Below, in pieces: positions 10,683 through 23,594 of a DNA stretch of 63,569 nucleotides. The notes under the pieces are model-generated. The model ran no database searches. It was not told the DNA's origin and saw only the letters and a program-made list of their open reading frames with translations. This DNA is from Balamuthia mandrillaris (Eukaryota > Discosea > Longamoebia > Balamuthiidae), in contig JAVKOQ010000296.1 of the NCBI GenBank assembly GCA_031835245.1, forward strand, positions 1 to 63,569. Reading direction: 5' to 3'. Both the position numbers and the translations under genes were made by a program. How positions within the stretch are numbered: the stretch's first letter is position 1; each line of letters opens with the position of its first letter.

Positions 10683-13496
10683 TCAATCCGTGGTGATGAT
10701 ACGAACACCTCCAAAGTGGCCCAACTTTTCTGGGAAGCGTTCTCCTGGGCAGGTCAAGAACATAAGGTTTTGAGGCACGTTCAACTCCTCGGCCAATTGG
10801 TTGATCACTTCTGGGCAGAAACGCCCTTCCACCAATAACTAAAACAACCAGAAGAAAGAAAGGTCAGAAAAAACGGAAAAGATCTTTAGAATAACAAACA
10901 ACCAGAAAAAAGAAAAAGAGGAGAGAGCTATAAGCAGCATACCAAGTCCATTCGAATCTTGGGATAAATACGATCCAGCAGAGCCACGTGGGCGGCCAAG
11001 TCTTGCGGGATGTCCTCCTCCAGGTCATAAATATGCACAAACAAGAGGGAGCTCGTCAGCTCGTTGTCCCTCACATAGAGCACCGCCTTGTTGAGGATGT
11101 GCAGCTCATCGGTCTTGGCAAAGAAGACCACGCTCTGCTGGTTGATGTTCTTGATCTGCTTCTGGATCCAGTCGCCGATGTATTTTTTAAGGAACGTCTT
11201 ACTGAGGAAGTAGTACACAATCTTGAGGAGGCGGATGCGGACAAACATGATCATTACCAACATCAGCGTCACCCCAAAGTAATAGCTAAAGTACGTGATG
11301 TTTTTGGGGTCGTAGGCAATGTTGCCAGCCAGCCCAGCCATCACAGCAGCGAGAGCCAGGATTACGGCGGGCCAGCTTGCTCGAATGTCCCTAGGCATGC
11401 GCTCTCGCTTGTACTTGAGGAGGATGTTGCCGATGGCGTACAAGGACATCACGCTGAGGAAGGCAATGGCGTAGACACCAGCCAGTGCGTCGATGCTGCC
11501 CTGCACGAGGAGGTAGAGGGAGGAGGTGATGAGGAAGAAGGTGATGATGATGAAGTGATTAGTGTGGGTAATGGGATTCTCGGCAAGAAGGAACTGAGGG
11601 AGGCAGCGGTCCAACGTCATGCGTTTGGCGAGACCGCCTACACCCACGTAGGAAGTCAAAACGGAGCCGCAGAGGACCAAGGTGGCGTCCACGCTGACCA
11701 AAGTGTTTAGCCAGTCGCCTGCTACCACTTGTCCCAAATGAGCCAACAGGTCTGAACGGAAAAAAGAGAGGCGATGGCACAAACGTCAGAAATAATTTAT
11801 AACACAAAAAAATATGGATGGAAAAAATAACAAGAACGAACCTTCCTTATGGTCTACAATGTCATCAATAGGAATCAAGCCAAGTGCAAGGAAGCCCAAC
11901 AACGGGTTGAAGAGAGTGACAGAGAACCACATGTTCCGCAGCGTCTTGGGAAAGACTCCCTCCCGCTGCTCCTCGATGTAGTTGCTTGAAGTCTCAAAGC
12001 CCGTCACTCCCAACAACGCCGAGCAGAAGCCAAAGAATATGTCCAGTGGTACGTTCCTCATCGGTGGCACCTTCCAGTTCTCCTTCCACACCGAAAACTC
12101 GTTCTCGCCTAGCCGATAGAAGCACCATCCAACAAGCAGGCAGAGCGTGGCCACGTGCGCCAGGAAAATAAGAAGTGCCACGTTGGCGCTCTCGCTCAGG
12201 CCCAGCAGGTTGAGCAGCGCAAAGAGGCCAAGCACGCAGATGGTGGCCACGGTGAGGTTCATTCCCGGCCAGATTCCCGCTTGGGCGTAGGCCATGGCCG
12301 TGGAGGCAGAGACCACCGCCGTGGCCACATAGCTGAGCAGAGTGAGACACGCAGCAAAGGCGCCCACTAGCTTGCTGGTGGTATTGAGGAGGACTGTGTA
12401 GGAACCTCATACCGTGTAGGAACCTCCATTACAGGGGAGAGCACTGCCAACCTTGTTTGGTTGTTTGTTTGTTATTGAGAAAAAAGAAAAAGAAAAAAGA
12501 TAAAAATAACAAGAAACGAAAAGAAAAGAAAAAAAGCAAAAAGCAAAATAGAAAAAGCAAGCTAACCTCAGAATAAACGCTGCGAAACAAATACAAAACG
12601 ACAGCGACCAACATCAAGGAGATGGGCGCAAACTTCCCAGCAGCCACCGTGCAAATGCCCGAGACATAGAGGCACGAGCTGAGAATGTCGTTGCCAGCGA
12701 TGGAGGTGGCCCGCCACTGCCCCAGCTTGTGCAGCTCCTCCCTCTCCCGCTCCGTCATGGCGGCCAGCTGTTCCTCCGACTTCACACCCGGCAACCAGCT
12801 GAAATACCGGTTCGCAAAGCCGCCGTAACGCACCGCCTTGTCTCCTCCTCCTGCAGCAGAGGCTTTGGCGGACTTTTTGTCGCCGATCGAGGAAGAAGAG
12901 GAAGAAGAAGAGGGGTTCCAAAGGGTGTCAGAGACCAGAGAGCTGGTACGACGAGGAGAAGTGGCCCTGCGAGGAGAAGATGAAGAAGAAGAGACTCTAG
13001 GCAGAGGAGCGGAAGAAGCACCGCCGTCGCTGCTGCCGCTGTGCCGTAGAGAGAAGCCCTCATCGGAGGAGGCGGAGGAGGGGGAGGAGGAAGGGTCGGA
13101 GGGAGAGGAGGAGAGCAACGGCGTTGCCGAGGTGGAGGAAGCGGAGGTGGAGGCTGATATCCTTCTGGAAGACCGACTGCTGTGACGGTTGCTGTTGCTG
13201 CCGCTGCTGCTTTCTCCTCCGCCTTCGTCAGCAGCCTCGTCCAGGTCCAAACGTCTGACCTGCCCCCAGCCAGGGAACTCCCAGCTTTGCTCGAATCGGG
13301 CCATGGAGGGGGAGGAGGTGTAGGAGGAGGCGGTCAAGGAGGAGGAGGCAGAGAGAAGCAGAGGGGTACGTTCGTTGGAGGCTGACCGGCTGGTTGGCGC
13401 TCCTCCTCCTCCTTCTCCTCCTCCTGTGGAGGCTTGCAGCCCCCCTCCTCCGTTGATGCTGAGGCTTGGCGTAGTGGTGGGTGGAGGTGAGCTCAT
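10683..13496 (-). CDS. APC-superfamily amino acid permease with an interrupted second exon
   Basis: Exons 13496-12567, 12451-11842, 11751-10943 and 10838-10683. The first 190 residues are Ser/Gly-rich and cytosolic. The membrane domain begins WRATSIAGNDILSSCLYVSG and continues with about 12 hydrophobic segments, including YVATAVVSASTAMAYAQAG, LDIFFGFCSALLGVTGFE and VSVDATLVLCGSVLTSYVGV, as expected for APC transporters that exchange amino acids or polyamines. The C-terminus is a soluble alpha/beta domain (SVVFFAKTDELHILNKAVLY, VEGRFCPEVINQLAEELNVP) like the regulatory tails of some permeases. Oddity: exon 2 contains an 18-bp tandem duplication with an in-frame TGA. Removing 12423-12406 (GT...AG, 18 nt) restores the conserved NGGSYTVLLN and makes the coding length divisible by three (828 residues). 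It is either an extremely short intron, an allele/assembly duplication, or a broken gene. Confidence 0.85.
12406..12423 (-). other. 18-nt GT...AG insertion in the permease coding sequence
   Basis: Two direct copies of GGTTCCTACAC lie 18 bases apart; the first is followed by GTATGA, putting a stop in frame. The segment between the two AG|GT junctions is exactly 18 nt. The next shortest introns measured in this window are 57-60 nt. Confidence 0.6.
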
Positions 13497-13858
13497 TCTT
13501 TTATTTTTTTGGCTGATTTTCTGCTCTTTCGATTTTTTATTTATTTATTTTTTTTGTGAGCTATCCGTCTGCTTTTTCCTGTTTCCTGTTTTTTTTTCTC
13601 TCTCTCTCTCTCTCTCTCTCGTGTGGAGTGACCCAAATCAACAAACTCCTCCCTCCCAAGGGCCTTCTTCCTCGTTTGCTTTTTCTTTCTTTTCAATCTT
13701 TTCTTTTTCTTTTTCTTTCGTTTTGTTGCAATAATTTGTAAGCATTCGTCTAAATTTGGAAAAATTTAAGGTGTCCATCAGGTAATCTCCATTTTGAGGT
13801 GTTGATCGTCGACAACAATAATAATTACAGGAAATTATCGATTCTTAAATAATTTTTT
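13497..13858. other. Intergenic pyrimidine-rich region upstream of the permease
   Basis: It contains a CT repeat at 13597-13621 and T-rich tracts; a GTCGAC palindrome lies at 13809. I see no coding signal. Confidence 0.4.
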
Positions 13859-13900
13859 ATGAAATTTGATAATATTAATGAAATGACGTGGCAACTGATT

Positions 13901-13943
13901 GTTAACAACAGATTAGTGCTTGAGTATGGCAACAACCACCACC
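13901..13943 (+). repeat. Inverted partial copy of RAD51B last exon
   Basis: The plus-strand sequence matches the reverse complement of 14488-14530 in RAD51B exon 7 at 42 of 43 positions, and encodes NNRLVLEYGNNHH against NNRLVLEYSNNHH. It lies about 240 bases past the RAD51B stop, in opposite orientation, and is not part of a plausible gene. Confidence 0.85.
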
Positions 13944-14140
13944 TCTCTTCGGTGAGCGCAAGCCAAGAGATGAGAGCGCCGAAGAACTGTTTGCCGAACA
14001 ACAAAGGCCACCAAGGAGCTAATGAGCCTTGCTCCTACATGGACCTCTGCCTCCCCCACCTCATAAGTTTTTTTCAGCAGTCTTCTCTCTCGTCTGCGAT
14101 TTGTTCGAAGTTAAAAAGAATAAAAGAAAGAAAGAAAGTG

Positions 14141-15480
14141 TTAAAAGGAGAGATCGGTGTTGAACAATGCAAAGTGCTGTTGCTCGTTGAGGGAACCGCC
14201 AGGCAAAGCCGAGGCGCTGCTGCGATCCGTAATGTGCCCCGTCCAAAAGTTTGTGACCTCCGCCGCGTTCATCATCGTCGCCTCCTCCTCATCCATTCGT
14301 TCTTCCTCCCCATCTCCTCCTTTGCCCTCTTTGCTCCTTTCTTCTCCGTCAAGCCTGACCTGCACCAAGCCCGCATTCGTAATCCTGTAACAAAACGAAA
14401 CCACCGGTGAAATGGGCGACTTTGCCACGATCAACCGCCGCACTGCAGCTCTCTCCTCCTCATTTTGTTCTTGAAGAACGAAACGGTGGTGGTGGTTGTT
14501 GCTATACTCAAGCACTAATCTGTTGTTAACGGCATGCGCCCATAGTATCCCTAAAGCAGCCGTCACGTTTTGTTGTCCACTTCCTGAAAACACTTTTGTA
14601 GTGTCTTGTTAGTATCAGCATCATCTCACAAAACAAAAGAACCAACGCTAACATAAAGCACAACAAGTTTAAAATAACAAACCATCAAATGAAGGAACGG
14701 CCGTATTCACAAACTCAAAGTTGGGGGTCCCTCTGATCCTGGTGGTGACCTGATTCGTAACCACGACAGGAATGGAGAATCTCTCCGCCAGCCGCTTCAG
14801 CGAGGAGGCCACCTGGGAGAGAAGCGCCTGTCGCTTGGCCATGTTCGCCTCGTCAAAGTCGCGTCTGGCAAGTGCAGCAATAGAGTCCAGTATTATTAAC
14901 TTGCAGCTGTGTTCGATGATTGCTTCTTCCAAGTTTTGTAACCTACACATAAAAAAAAAAAGTGTTAATAGAAGATCTGATAAGAGAGAAGAGAAGAAAT
15001 GAAAAGAAGGAAGAAAGAGAACTGAAGAGAGGCAAAAGAAAGATGGAAGACAGGAAAGATGTACTCGTGAAAAAAGTCGTTGAGAGTAGAAACTTTGTAC
15101 AGGACGACTCGTTCAACGAGTGGGGTGAGAAGGGTGTGAATGTTGCTTTCTTCGCTGTACTCTGGGAACCGTTCCGTGACAATATCTACTAGCCTTTTGA
15201 GGTAATGTAAGCATAAACAAACCAAGAGGTAATAAAAAGAAAAAGAAGTCAGAAGCAGAAAGTAACAAACCTATTTGCAGAGAAACAAGATTCGGTATCA
15301 AAGTATGCAACTCGACCGTCCAAACCGCCCTTTTCCTGCGGCAAGCAGGCCAATGTCGCCAGTTGATGACAAAACTGTGTCTTTCCAACTCCAGCTGGTC
15401 CTACTATCTGTTTTGTTGGGTTTAGTATATTTTTAAAGAAACAGAATGAAGAAGAAGCACAAGGAAGCAGAAGAAAACTA

Positions 15481-15511
<31 letters not shown>

Positions 15512-15600
15512 AAGAAGAAGAAGAAGAAGAAGAAGGAGAAGAACAAGAAGAACAAGAAGAACAAGAACAAGAACAAGAACAAGAACAAGAACAAGAACAA

Positions 15601-15665
<65 letters not shown>

Positions 15666-16270
15666 AAAAGAAAAAAGAAGAACAAGAACAGAAAGCACAA
15701 AAACCAGAAGAACAAGAAACAGAAGAAGAAAAAGATTACTTCGGTGATGGAGCCAGAAGGTATGCCGCCATGAAGCACTCGGTCCAAACCAGGCAAGGTG
15801 GTTCGAAGGTGGTGGCCATGTTCCGAGTTTGTTTGACTAAGATGAAGGTCCCACGCCTTGTTCAAACAAAAACATAAAGAAAGAAACGACAAGAAACCAC
15901 AGGAAACGACATGAAAGAATGAGTGTCAAAAAAAAAGGTAGCAGGATGGGGGAGTGGGATTGGTCGTACGGTAGCAGCTTGCGGTGCTACTGCTTTGCTT
16001 ACAGAATGAACCAACTTGCGAACGATGGGCTGTGGCAGATCCAGCTGAAACACGAGCTCAAGCTCTGGTTGTCCAAGAACGTCCTGATCAGGTCATGATG
16101 TCAGATCAACCGATTCAAACGAAGCCTCAATGTTTTTTCCATCACAGGGAGAGAAAAAAAGTAAAGCAAACACGAACCTTACACTTGAGGGCAGATAACC
16201 CTGCTTGATTCAGCTGCTGCAAAAGAGCTTCCTCGTGGGCGATGGCTCGCCTAACGGGGCGCATGCTCAT
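14141..16270 (-). CDS. RAD51B: RAD51B, RAD51 paralogue
   Basis: Seven exons (16270-16178, 16083-15970, 15856-15740, 15407-15271, 15193-15065, 14942-14683, 14583-14141) sum to 1293 nt, 430 residues. RAD51B is part of the BCDX2 complex assisting RAD51 filament formation in homologous recombination. Exons 1-2 encode an N-terminal helical domain. The linker TTLPGLDRVLHGGIPSGSIT leads into Walker A GPAGVGKTQFCHQLA, GRVAYFDTESCFSANRLVDI (Walker-B-adjacent Glu region), Walker B LIILDSIAALARRDF, and VVVTNQVTTRI. The order and wording LPQEKGGLDGRVAYFDTE and FDEANMAKRQ...LAERFSIPV follow animal RAD51B rather than RAD51C/XRCC2/XRCC3. The C-terminal about 70 residues are an acidic extension. Intron 3 carries long GAA/GAAA arrays. 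Confidence 0.95.
15482..15666. repeat. GAA / GAACAA / GAAA microsatellite block in RAD51B intron 3
   Basis: Three consecutive arrays on the plus strand: AAG repeats, then ACAAGA hexamers, then AAAG tetramers. On the RAD51B sense strand these are TTC- and CTTT-rich. Confidence 0.9.
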
Positions 16271-16623
16271 CCTTCTTTTCTTTCTCTAGAAAGAAACTTA
16301 TTTGAAATTTTTCTCGGAAATTTTTGTTGCCCAAAAATTAAAATTATTTGCCGACATGATAAACACAAAAAATTTAAGGGGCGTGCTCGGATCATAAGGA
16401 TCAGTCGTGTCGTCTTGAAAAAAAATCCAGCGTTTCGGTAACGCTTGATCTACGTGTGTTTTCCTGCTTATGTACCGTTTTACAGATCAAGGGGTTTTTT
16501 TTTGTCGAGCAGGAAGGGGGTGGTGTAGACGGCGACATGGTTTTGTATGGGTTTCCCTGCTAAATTGAACAGCCCTGGTTGTTCAACTTTTTTTGTCGAC
16601 ATAGGAACGGGGAAACAACGCGG
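16271..16623. other. Divergent promoter region between RAD51B and the 16624 gene
   Basis: AT-rich, about 350 bases. A TGTCGACAT palindrome at 16594-16602 lies about 22 bases before the plus-strand start codon. No RNA gene seen. Confidence 0.45.
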
Positions 16624-16831
16624 ATGGCCGACAAGAAAGAGTACTTCCGTCTGTATCGCCAAAAGCAGCGGGCTCAAAAGAAACGAGAAAGGGAGGAGAA
16701 GGAACAAGAGGAACAGCAGCGACAAGAAGAAGCTCAAGAGAAACTTGAAAGAAGGCGAGCACAACAAGCCGCATCAAAACGGCGTCGCCGAGCAGCTTCT
16801 TCTGCAAGTTTATGCTTGTCCTTGCCCTCTA

Positions 16832-16862
<31 letters not shown>

Positions 16863-17512
16863 CTCGCCCTCGCCCTCGCCCTTGCCCTCAAAGGAACAGT
16901 GCCAGCTCCAGAAAGAAAAACGATGTAAGCAGATGGCAAAGAGCCAAAGGCGTCTTCGAGCTCAGCAACAACAAGAAAAGGAGGAACAAGAAGCCAAGAC
17001 ACGGCGAAAAAGGCAGCTCCAGAAAGAAAGAAAGCAACGCCACCGAAACAAGTGTCGAAAAGAAGAGGAAAAGAAATCTCAGCAAAAGGAAGCTGCTGAG
17101 TCACTGAGCTCTTTGCGTACCCCATTCTCTTTAACCATACCTTCGTTTGCACTCCCTGCCTTGCTTCGTCACTCACCAGCAGGCTCCTTGAGCATCCCAG
17201 CATGTATGGTACCCTCCTTCTTGAGCCACTTGCCAACAACTTTTTTGTCAACCTCTTCACTGACCTCTTTGACAACCTCTTCGCCGACCTCCTCTTCGCC
17301 GACCCCCTCTTCACCAACCTCCTCTTTGCCAACCTCCTCTTCGCCAACCTCCTCTTTGCCGACCTCCTCTTCGTCGCCCTCCTCTTCACCAGGCTCCTCA
17401 TCAAGGCCTACACCAAAAATCAAGTTGAATGGGAACAGATTAATAGCAGATATTGAACCGCCTCTATCCAACACTTTTTATCTAATCTTACGACCTTACT
17501 CCTCCACTCATC

Positions 17513-17553
<41 letters not shown>

Positions 17554-17694
17554 TCATTGCTACGAGTTCTTCTTCTTGTTTTCTGCTCTTTCTTCTTTTC
17601 ACCGCGCCACCACAAAAGCTGCAGCTCAATAAAACACTTCTCAACATCCATTGCTCAGTTCGTGCACTTCCTCAGCGCATATCAAATCCCATAA
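16624..17694 (+). CDS. Basic, low-complexity protein of unknown function
   Basis: An open frame of about 356 codons starting MADKKEYFRLYRQKQRAQKK. The first 60 residues are a highly charged predicted coiled coil (Lys/Arg/Glu/Gln). Then comes a SPSP repeat (CTCGCC hexamers, 16841-16885), a second basic coiled coil (residues about 95-155), and a Ser/Thr/Pro repeat made of 15-bp units (17270-17400). After IKLNGNRLIADIEPPLSN the frame enters a CT tract, and I expect the true 3' end or an intron near 17460-17550. The start is supported by the TGTCGACAT palindrome just upstream. The opposite strand is also open over part of this region, as expected for repeats. No family recognised; the reading is only moderately secure. 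Confidence 0.45.
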
Positions 17695-17821
17695 TTTTTG
17701 CTAAAATGCCCTGCCGTAGCCCTTCGAGTATGGGACGAACCCGAGCACGCCCCCGAAAGGAATTGCGTGAACAGATGCTCCCGAGTACTGTGTTAACGTA
17801 ACTGCAGCTGATGGCAACAAA

Positions 17822-17893
17822 CAGCAGAGTGGCACAGTGGAAGCGTGGTGGGCCCATAACCCACAGGTCGGAGGATCGAAACCTCTCTCTGCT
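17822..17893 (+). tRNA. Initiator tRNA-Met (CAT)
   Basis: A 72-nt cloverleaf: acceptor stem AGCAGAG pairs with CTCTGCT, giving the A1:U72 pair typical of initiators. The anticodon CAT is at 17854-17856, with GGG:CCC pairs in the anticodon stem (GTGGGCCCATAACCCAC). The T-loop reads ATCGAAA instead of TTCRANY, the hallmark of eukaryotic initiator tRNA. There is no intron. A T6 run shortly downstream (about 17906) is a good RNA polymerase III terminator. One acceptor/T-arm detail (CGGAGG against CCTCTC) leaves one weak pair. Confidence 0.95.
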
Positions 17894-18089
17894 AACCGTG
17901 CCTGATCTTTTTTGTGGGTTTCTTTTTCTTTATTTTTGTTCAAGCAAACTGGTACTGAGCTGAGCTCCTTGTTATTTTTTTTTACCCCATGTTGTAATGA
18001 TGGCCTTGCACATATTGAGAGTGTGCCTGCTCTGTCCGATTCTTTATTCTCATTCATGAAACGGGATAAACAAGGTTTGGGTTGTATTT

Positions 18090-19685
<1,596 letters not shown>

Positions 19686-19926
19686 TTCTTTGCTTTCTCT
19701 GTTGCTGATTTTCAGCGACTATACAGCCGTCCTATGCGACAAGCTGGGACTTCATTAGCAAGGGCAACGACGTGCTAATGATTCACCACTCATTATTGCG
19801 GATGGGTGCGCAGGGCTGGCAGTTCGCCCAAGGGGCTTCGTTTCTTTAGGAAGCAGCAACAGCAGAGGGCTTGCCGCCATGATGATTGGTGACCTCCTTC
19901 CACCGACAACAACAACAACAACAAAC

Positions 19927-19965
19927 AGCAGAGTGGCGCAGTGGAAGCGCGGTGGGCCCATAACC
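19927..19965 (+). pseudogene. Truncated initiator tRNA-Met copy (5' half)
   Basis: The first 39 nt match the 17822 tRNA except for two substitutions (GGCGCAG for GGCACAG, GCGCGG for GCGTGG), through the anticodon CAT and three more bases. The similarity then stops and a run of about 18 T follows after GTGTGTC. The short 5' flank ACAACAAACAG is also shared with the intact gene. The 3' half and acceptor stem partner are absent, so no functional tRNA is possible. Confidence 0.85.
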
Positions 19966-20121
19966 GTGTGTCTTTTTTTTTTTTTTTTTGTTGCTGTTTC
20001 TTTCACTTTTTGTTTTGAACACCTACTTCTTCCTTGCTCAAAGAGTGTTGAAGATAGTTTGTTAACTAACTGTTACTCAGTCATACCGTGTGTACGGCTT
20101 TGAAGAAGAGATAAATGACCT

Positions 20122-22639
20122 CTAAAACTGGAAGCCAGACTCCTCTTTCCACTCAGCCATCCACCCTTTCAGTTTCTTGCCACCGTCCTTCAGGCCGGCA
20201 GAGGCTTCAACCTCCTCCTTGTCCCAAACCACAAAGACTCGTCCCTCCTCGCTAACCATGAATATGGCGTGCATGCCTTTGGACCGCTTCAAACAATCCA
20301 CGACCTGTTCTGGGGTCTGAACGATGGGAGTGCCCACGTTGAGAGAGGTGTTGACGGAGACTTCGACTCCGACGCGTTGGCCCATGGCCTTCAAGTACTC
20401 CCAACACAGTCGGTCTGTTTCTTTTCTCACTATTTGAAGCCTGGTAACAAAGGAATAGTCAGAAGATTCAGGAACGAAACGAAACGAAACGAAACGAAAG
20501 ACAAGAAAGAAAAAACAAGGATGTACCTAGAGGTGCCATCAGCGTGAACAACAGCAGGAATCCTGCTACGGGCCTCCTCCTTGACCATGGTGGTCAGCAC
20601 CATCCAGTTGTAGGCGTTATAGTCATCATCGTTGTTGGCTCCCTCCGAAAGGTGAAACAGCTCTTTGGCAGCTTCCAGCGTTACCATTGGTGCTAAAGGT
20701 CTCACCCGTTCTCTGGATTAAACAAAAAATGAAATAAGCAGAAGAAAAGGCGGAGGGAGGAGGAGAAGAAAGGTACCTGTATTTAACGTGCTTGTTAAGA
20801 TTTTCTTGCGTCATAGCGTTAACAGGATTGGCAAGGATAGTTCGATGGCCAAGTGCTCTCGGTCCTGTCTCCGCTGATCCCTGATAAATTCCTACAATGC
20901 CATCCTTGCTCACGATAAAGGCCATCAAATCCGCAACTGCTTTCACCACCTTTTCATCCTCTTCTACTTCATCCTCATCTTGTCCCTTCTTGTTAGTCTT
21001 CTTTGTCGACTTCAGCTTTTTGATGCTTCCCAACTGCTGAAATGCAACTTCTTTTTTGTGTCTTTCCAAAGCAGCCAAAATGGAAGAGGCGGTTGGTGCT
21101 GTTCCACAATAAAACGCATGCTGCAATCTCGAACTTAGGCCAGAAGAGGAAAAGTTAGCTCCACAAGTCGCCGCAAATCGAAACGCTGCTCCTGCTGCCA
21201 CGCCTGCATCTCCCGGCACTGGTGGCACCCAAATGTGCAATCTTCTGCTTTCAGTCTTCTTTTCCTCCGCTTCCTTCTTTCCTTTGCCTTTTCCTTTATC
21301 TTTTCCTTTCCCTTTCGCCGTTCCAATTTCTTCTATCTCTTGTTGTGGATAGTAACGATCGTAGTAGCTCTCATCAAAGGCATCAACCAGTCGCATACTG
21401 GCCAAACAGTTAAGCGCAGTTCCTCCCGTCCAAACAAGTTTGGTACTGGCGCCTTTCGTGCTGCGTATCATATGTTCAATTACGTGAAAGACGCAGTCCT
21501 CAAAGACGAGCTGGAGAGCTGAGGCTTTGTCGACGCGGTCACGAGTGATGGCCGCGTGTTTAATGTCGTTCACGTTGAGAATGGCATCTGGGTTCCACAA
21601 CTGAAAGATGAGGGTACGTTATTCTGAGCTTTCTGTTTGTTTCCTCTTTTTTGCTTCTCTCCTCTCTCTTTTTTTCTCTCAACTTTCTTTTTTTTTTTCT
21701 TCTTCTTCTGTGCTTTCTACAAACCTTTTCGTGAGGAATGGGTTCTCCAAGAATGTCCTTGAGCAACTGAGTATAAGGTCGATTCATGTCGTATTGCCAG
21801 TTGGTGAACGCTCGGTTCAACAATATTTCTCCGTTATCTCGCAAAAAGACGATCTGTCTCAGTCTTTTGTAGTAAGGATTGGTCAGACGACACATGTTGC
21901 CAAACGCACTTGCGCCCATGTAGCGTCCTTCTGAACTCAAAGCTGTCCATCCGCCTTGATTTATTTGTGGTTTTGTTGTTGTTTTAATTGTTAGTGCAAG
22001 AGAAACAGGAAGTAACGAAAGAATATGACAATACAAAGAGAGAAAAGACAAACCTTGAGTGGAACTAATCAACGCATAAAGCAATCCAAGCGAATCTATG
22101 GTAGTATGATTGATATACTGACAACGAATGGAGTTGCGTTGTTGCTTCTGTGACCACTCGCTGACATAAAAACTGACAGAGGCATCATCTCCCTGTCCAT
22201 CCATCACAACGATCATAACGGGCTCTCTGCTGTCAGCAAACGGAGAAACGAGGAAGGAGAAGTAAGCGTGGTTGTCATGATGACGAGAGGAGATAATTGG
22301 CCACTGCTTCCATCCTGCTTTTGTTGGCATAGTTGCTTTCTTTCTTTCTTCATCTTCTTCTTCTATTTCCTTTTGTTCATTCTTCTTCTTTTTCTCATCT
22401 TTGTTCCCGCTTTTGGACTGTGAAAAATAAGAGGTGAGTTGTTGATGAAGAAGAAAACTGGTGTTCATGAGAGGTCCAAAGTTAAAGAAGAATGTCACGT
22501 TCTTGTAGCGAGAAGGAAAGAAGTTCCAAATGCCCAAAGGAAAGGTTTCCACTCCCGTTCGTATCAGTATTTTGGCGGATTCAATGTGATCCCATCCTGA
22601 GACAAAGGCCACAACTTTGTCTAACTCTATTCCTTTCTG

Positions 22640-22675
<36 letters not shown>

Positions 22676-23594
22676 AACAAACAACAACGAAACAAAAGGA
22701 AAAAGAGAGGGGAAGGAACCTTGGTAAGAATTTTACAGAGCTCATGCATGGAGTGTCTGGGATAACCGGTGTCATGCTTATCGCCAGAGTATCGTTCCTC
22801 CTCAAAGTTATACAGCAATTGAATGCCTCTTGCCTTTGACACTTCCACCAATGCTATTCCCGCGTTATGCACTGTTTATGGAGGTGTTGTTACTTTCAAA
22901 GAGACAAAGAAACAATAAAGAAGCAACAAAAGAAGAAGAAAAACAAACAGAAGACAGAACACGGAGAAGAGAGGAAAGAGGACAGAAAACGAACAAGGAA
23001 CGAAGAAACAAGAAAGAAGCAACAATGAACGAAGAGAAACTCCCAAAAAAAAAAAAGGCATGCCATAAACGAAAGAAGAGAAAGAACAGACAAAACGATG
23101 AGCAAAAAAAATAAATAACGTACCACCAGAGTTAATGCCAACAAGATAGACAGTCTCACCGGCGTCAACCCTTCTCCTCAGCTCCTCCCGCTTCTTGGCA
23201 GCAAAGCCGCTGGCTGCCGCGCGGTAGCCGCAAAGATGGAACAGGGCGTGGAACAGCGGGGTGGCGAGGCGCTGGCAGAGAGCCCCCATCTCTGGGTGCA
23301 GGTTGGAGTGGTAACCATGTGTGGCCCCTCCTCTGGGCAAGTAGGAACCCACCAAGATGGAAGCACACACAAATACCTCATTTTTTTAAAAAAAAGAAGA
23401 GAAGAGAAGAACAACAAATCAACAGTCAACAAAAAGAAGAAGAAGAAGGAAATGAGATGAGATGAGAGGTTTGAGGTGATTACCGTTAGGCATAATGTGG
23501 GGAGGAGCCAAGTGTGAAAGCCGAGCAAGTAGAGCAAGGAGCTGGTGCCCGCCACTGCCATGCTGTACTTCAACAGCACGTTTTGCAGTTCCAT
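20122..23594 (-). CDS. NodU/TobZ-family carbamoyltransferase with N-terminal membrane anchor
   Basis: Eight exons (23594-23484, 23376-23124, 22871-22720, 22636-22054, 21954-21725, 21600-20777, 20712-20527, 20440-20122) sum to 2658 nt, 885 residues. The family transfers a carbamoyl group from carbamoyl phosphate to a hydroxyl via an adenylated intermediate. Family blocks in order: INSGVHNAGIALVE with the N-terminal metal-site His, SSRHHDNHAYFSFLVSPF (HHxxHA), VWTGGTALNCLASMRL, YQGSAETGPRALGHRTILAN (the near-invariant E-x-GPRALG-x-R-S/T motif) and SVNTSLNVGTPIVQTP. Unusual for the family are a hydrophobic N-terminus (YSMAVAGTSSLLYLLGFHTW) and a Lys/Glu insert in the middle. Most known members are bacterial; here the gene has seven spliceosomal introns and host-like composition, so any transfer is old. 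Substrate unknown. Confidence 0.93.

Noticed and set aside
19927-20000. A second intact, intron-containing tRNA-Met
   Set aside because: No 3' half, T-arm or acceptor partner is found downstream of the anticodon.
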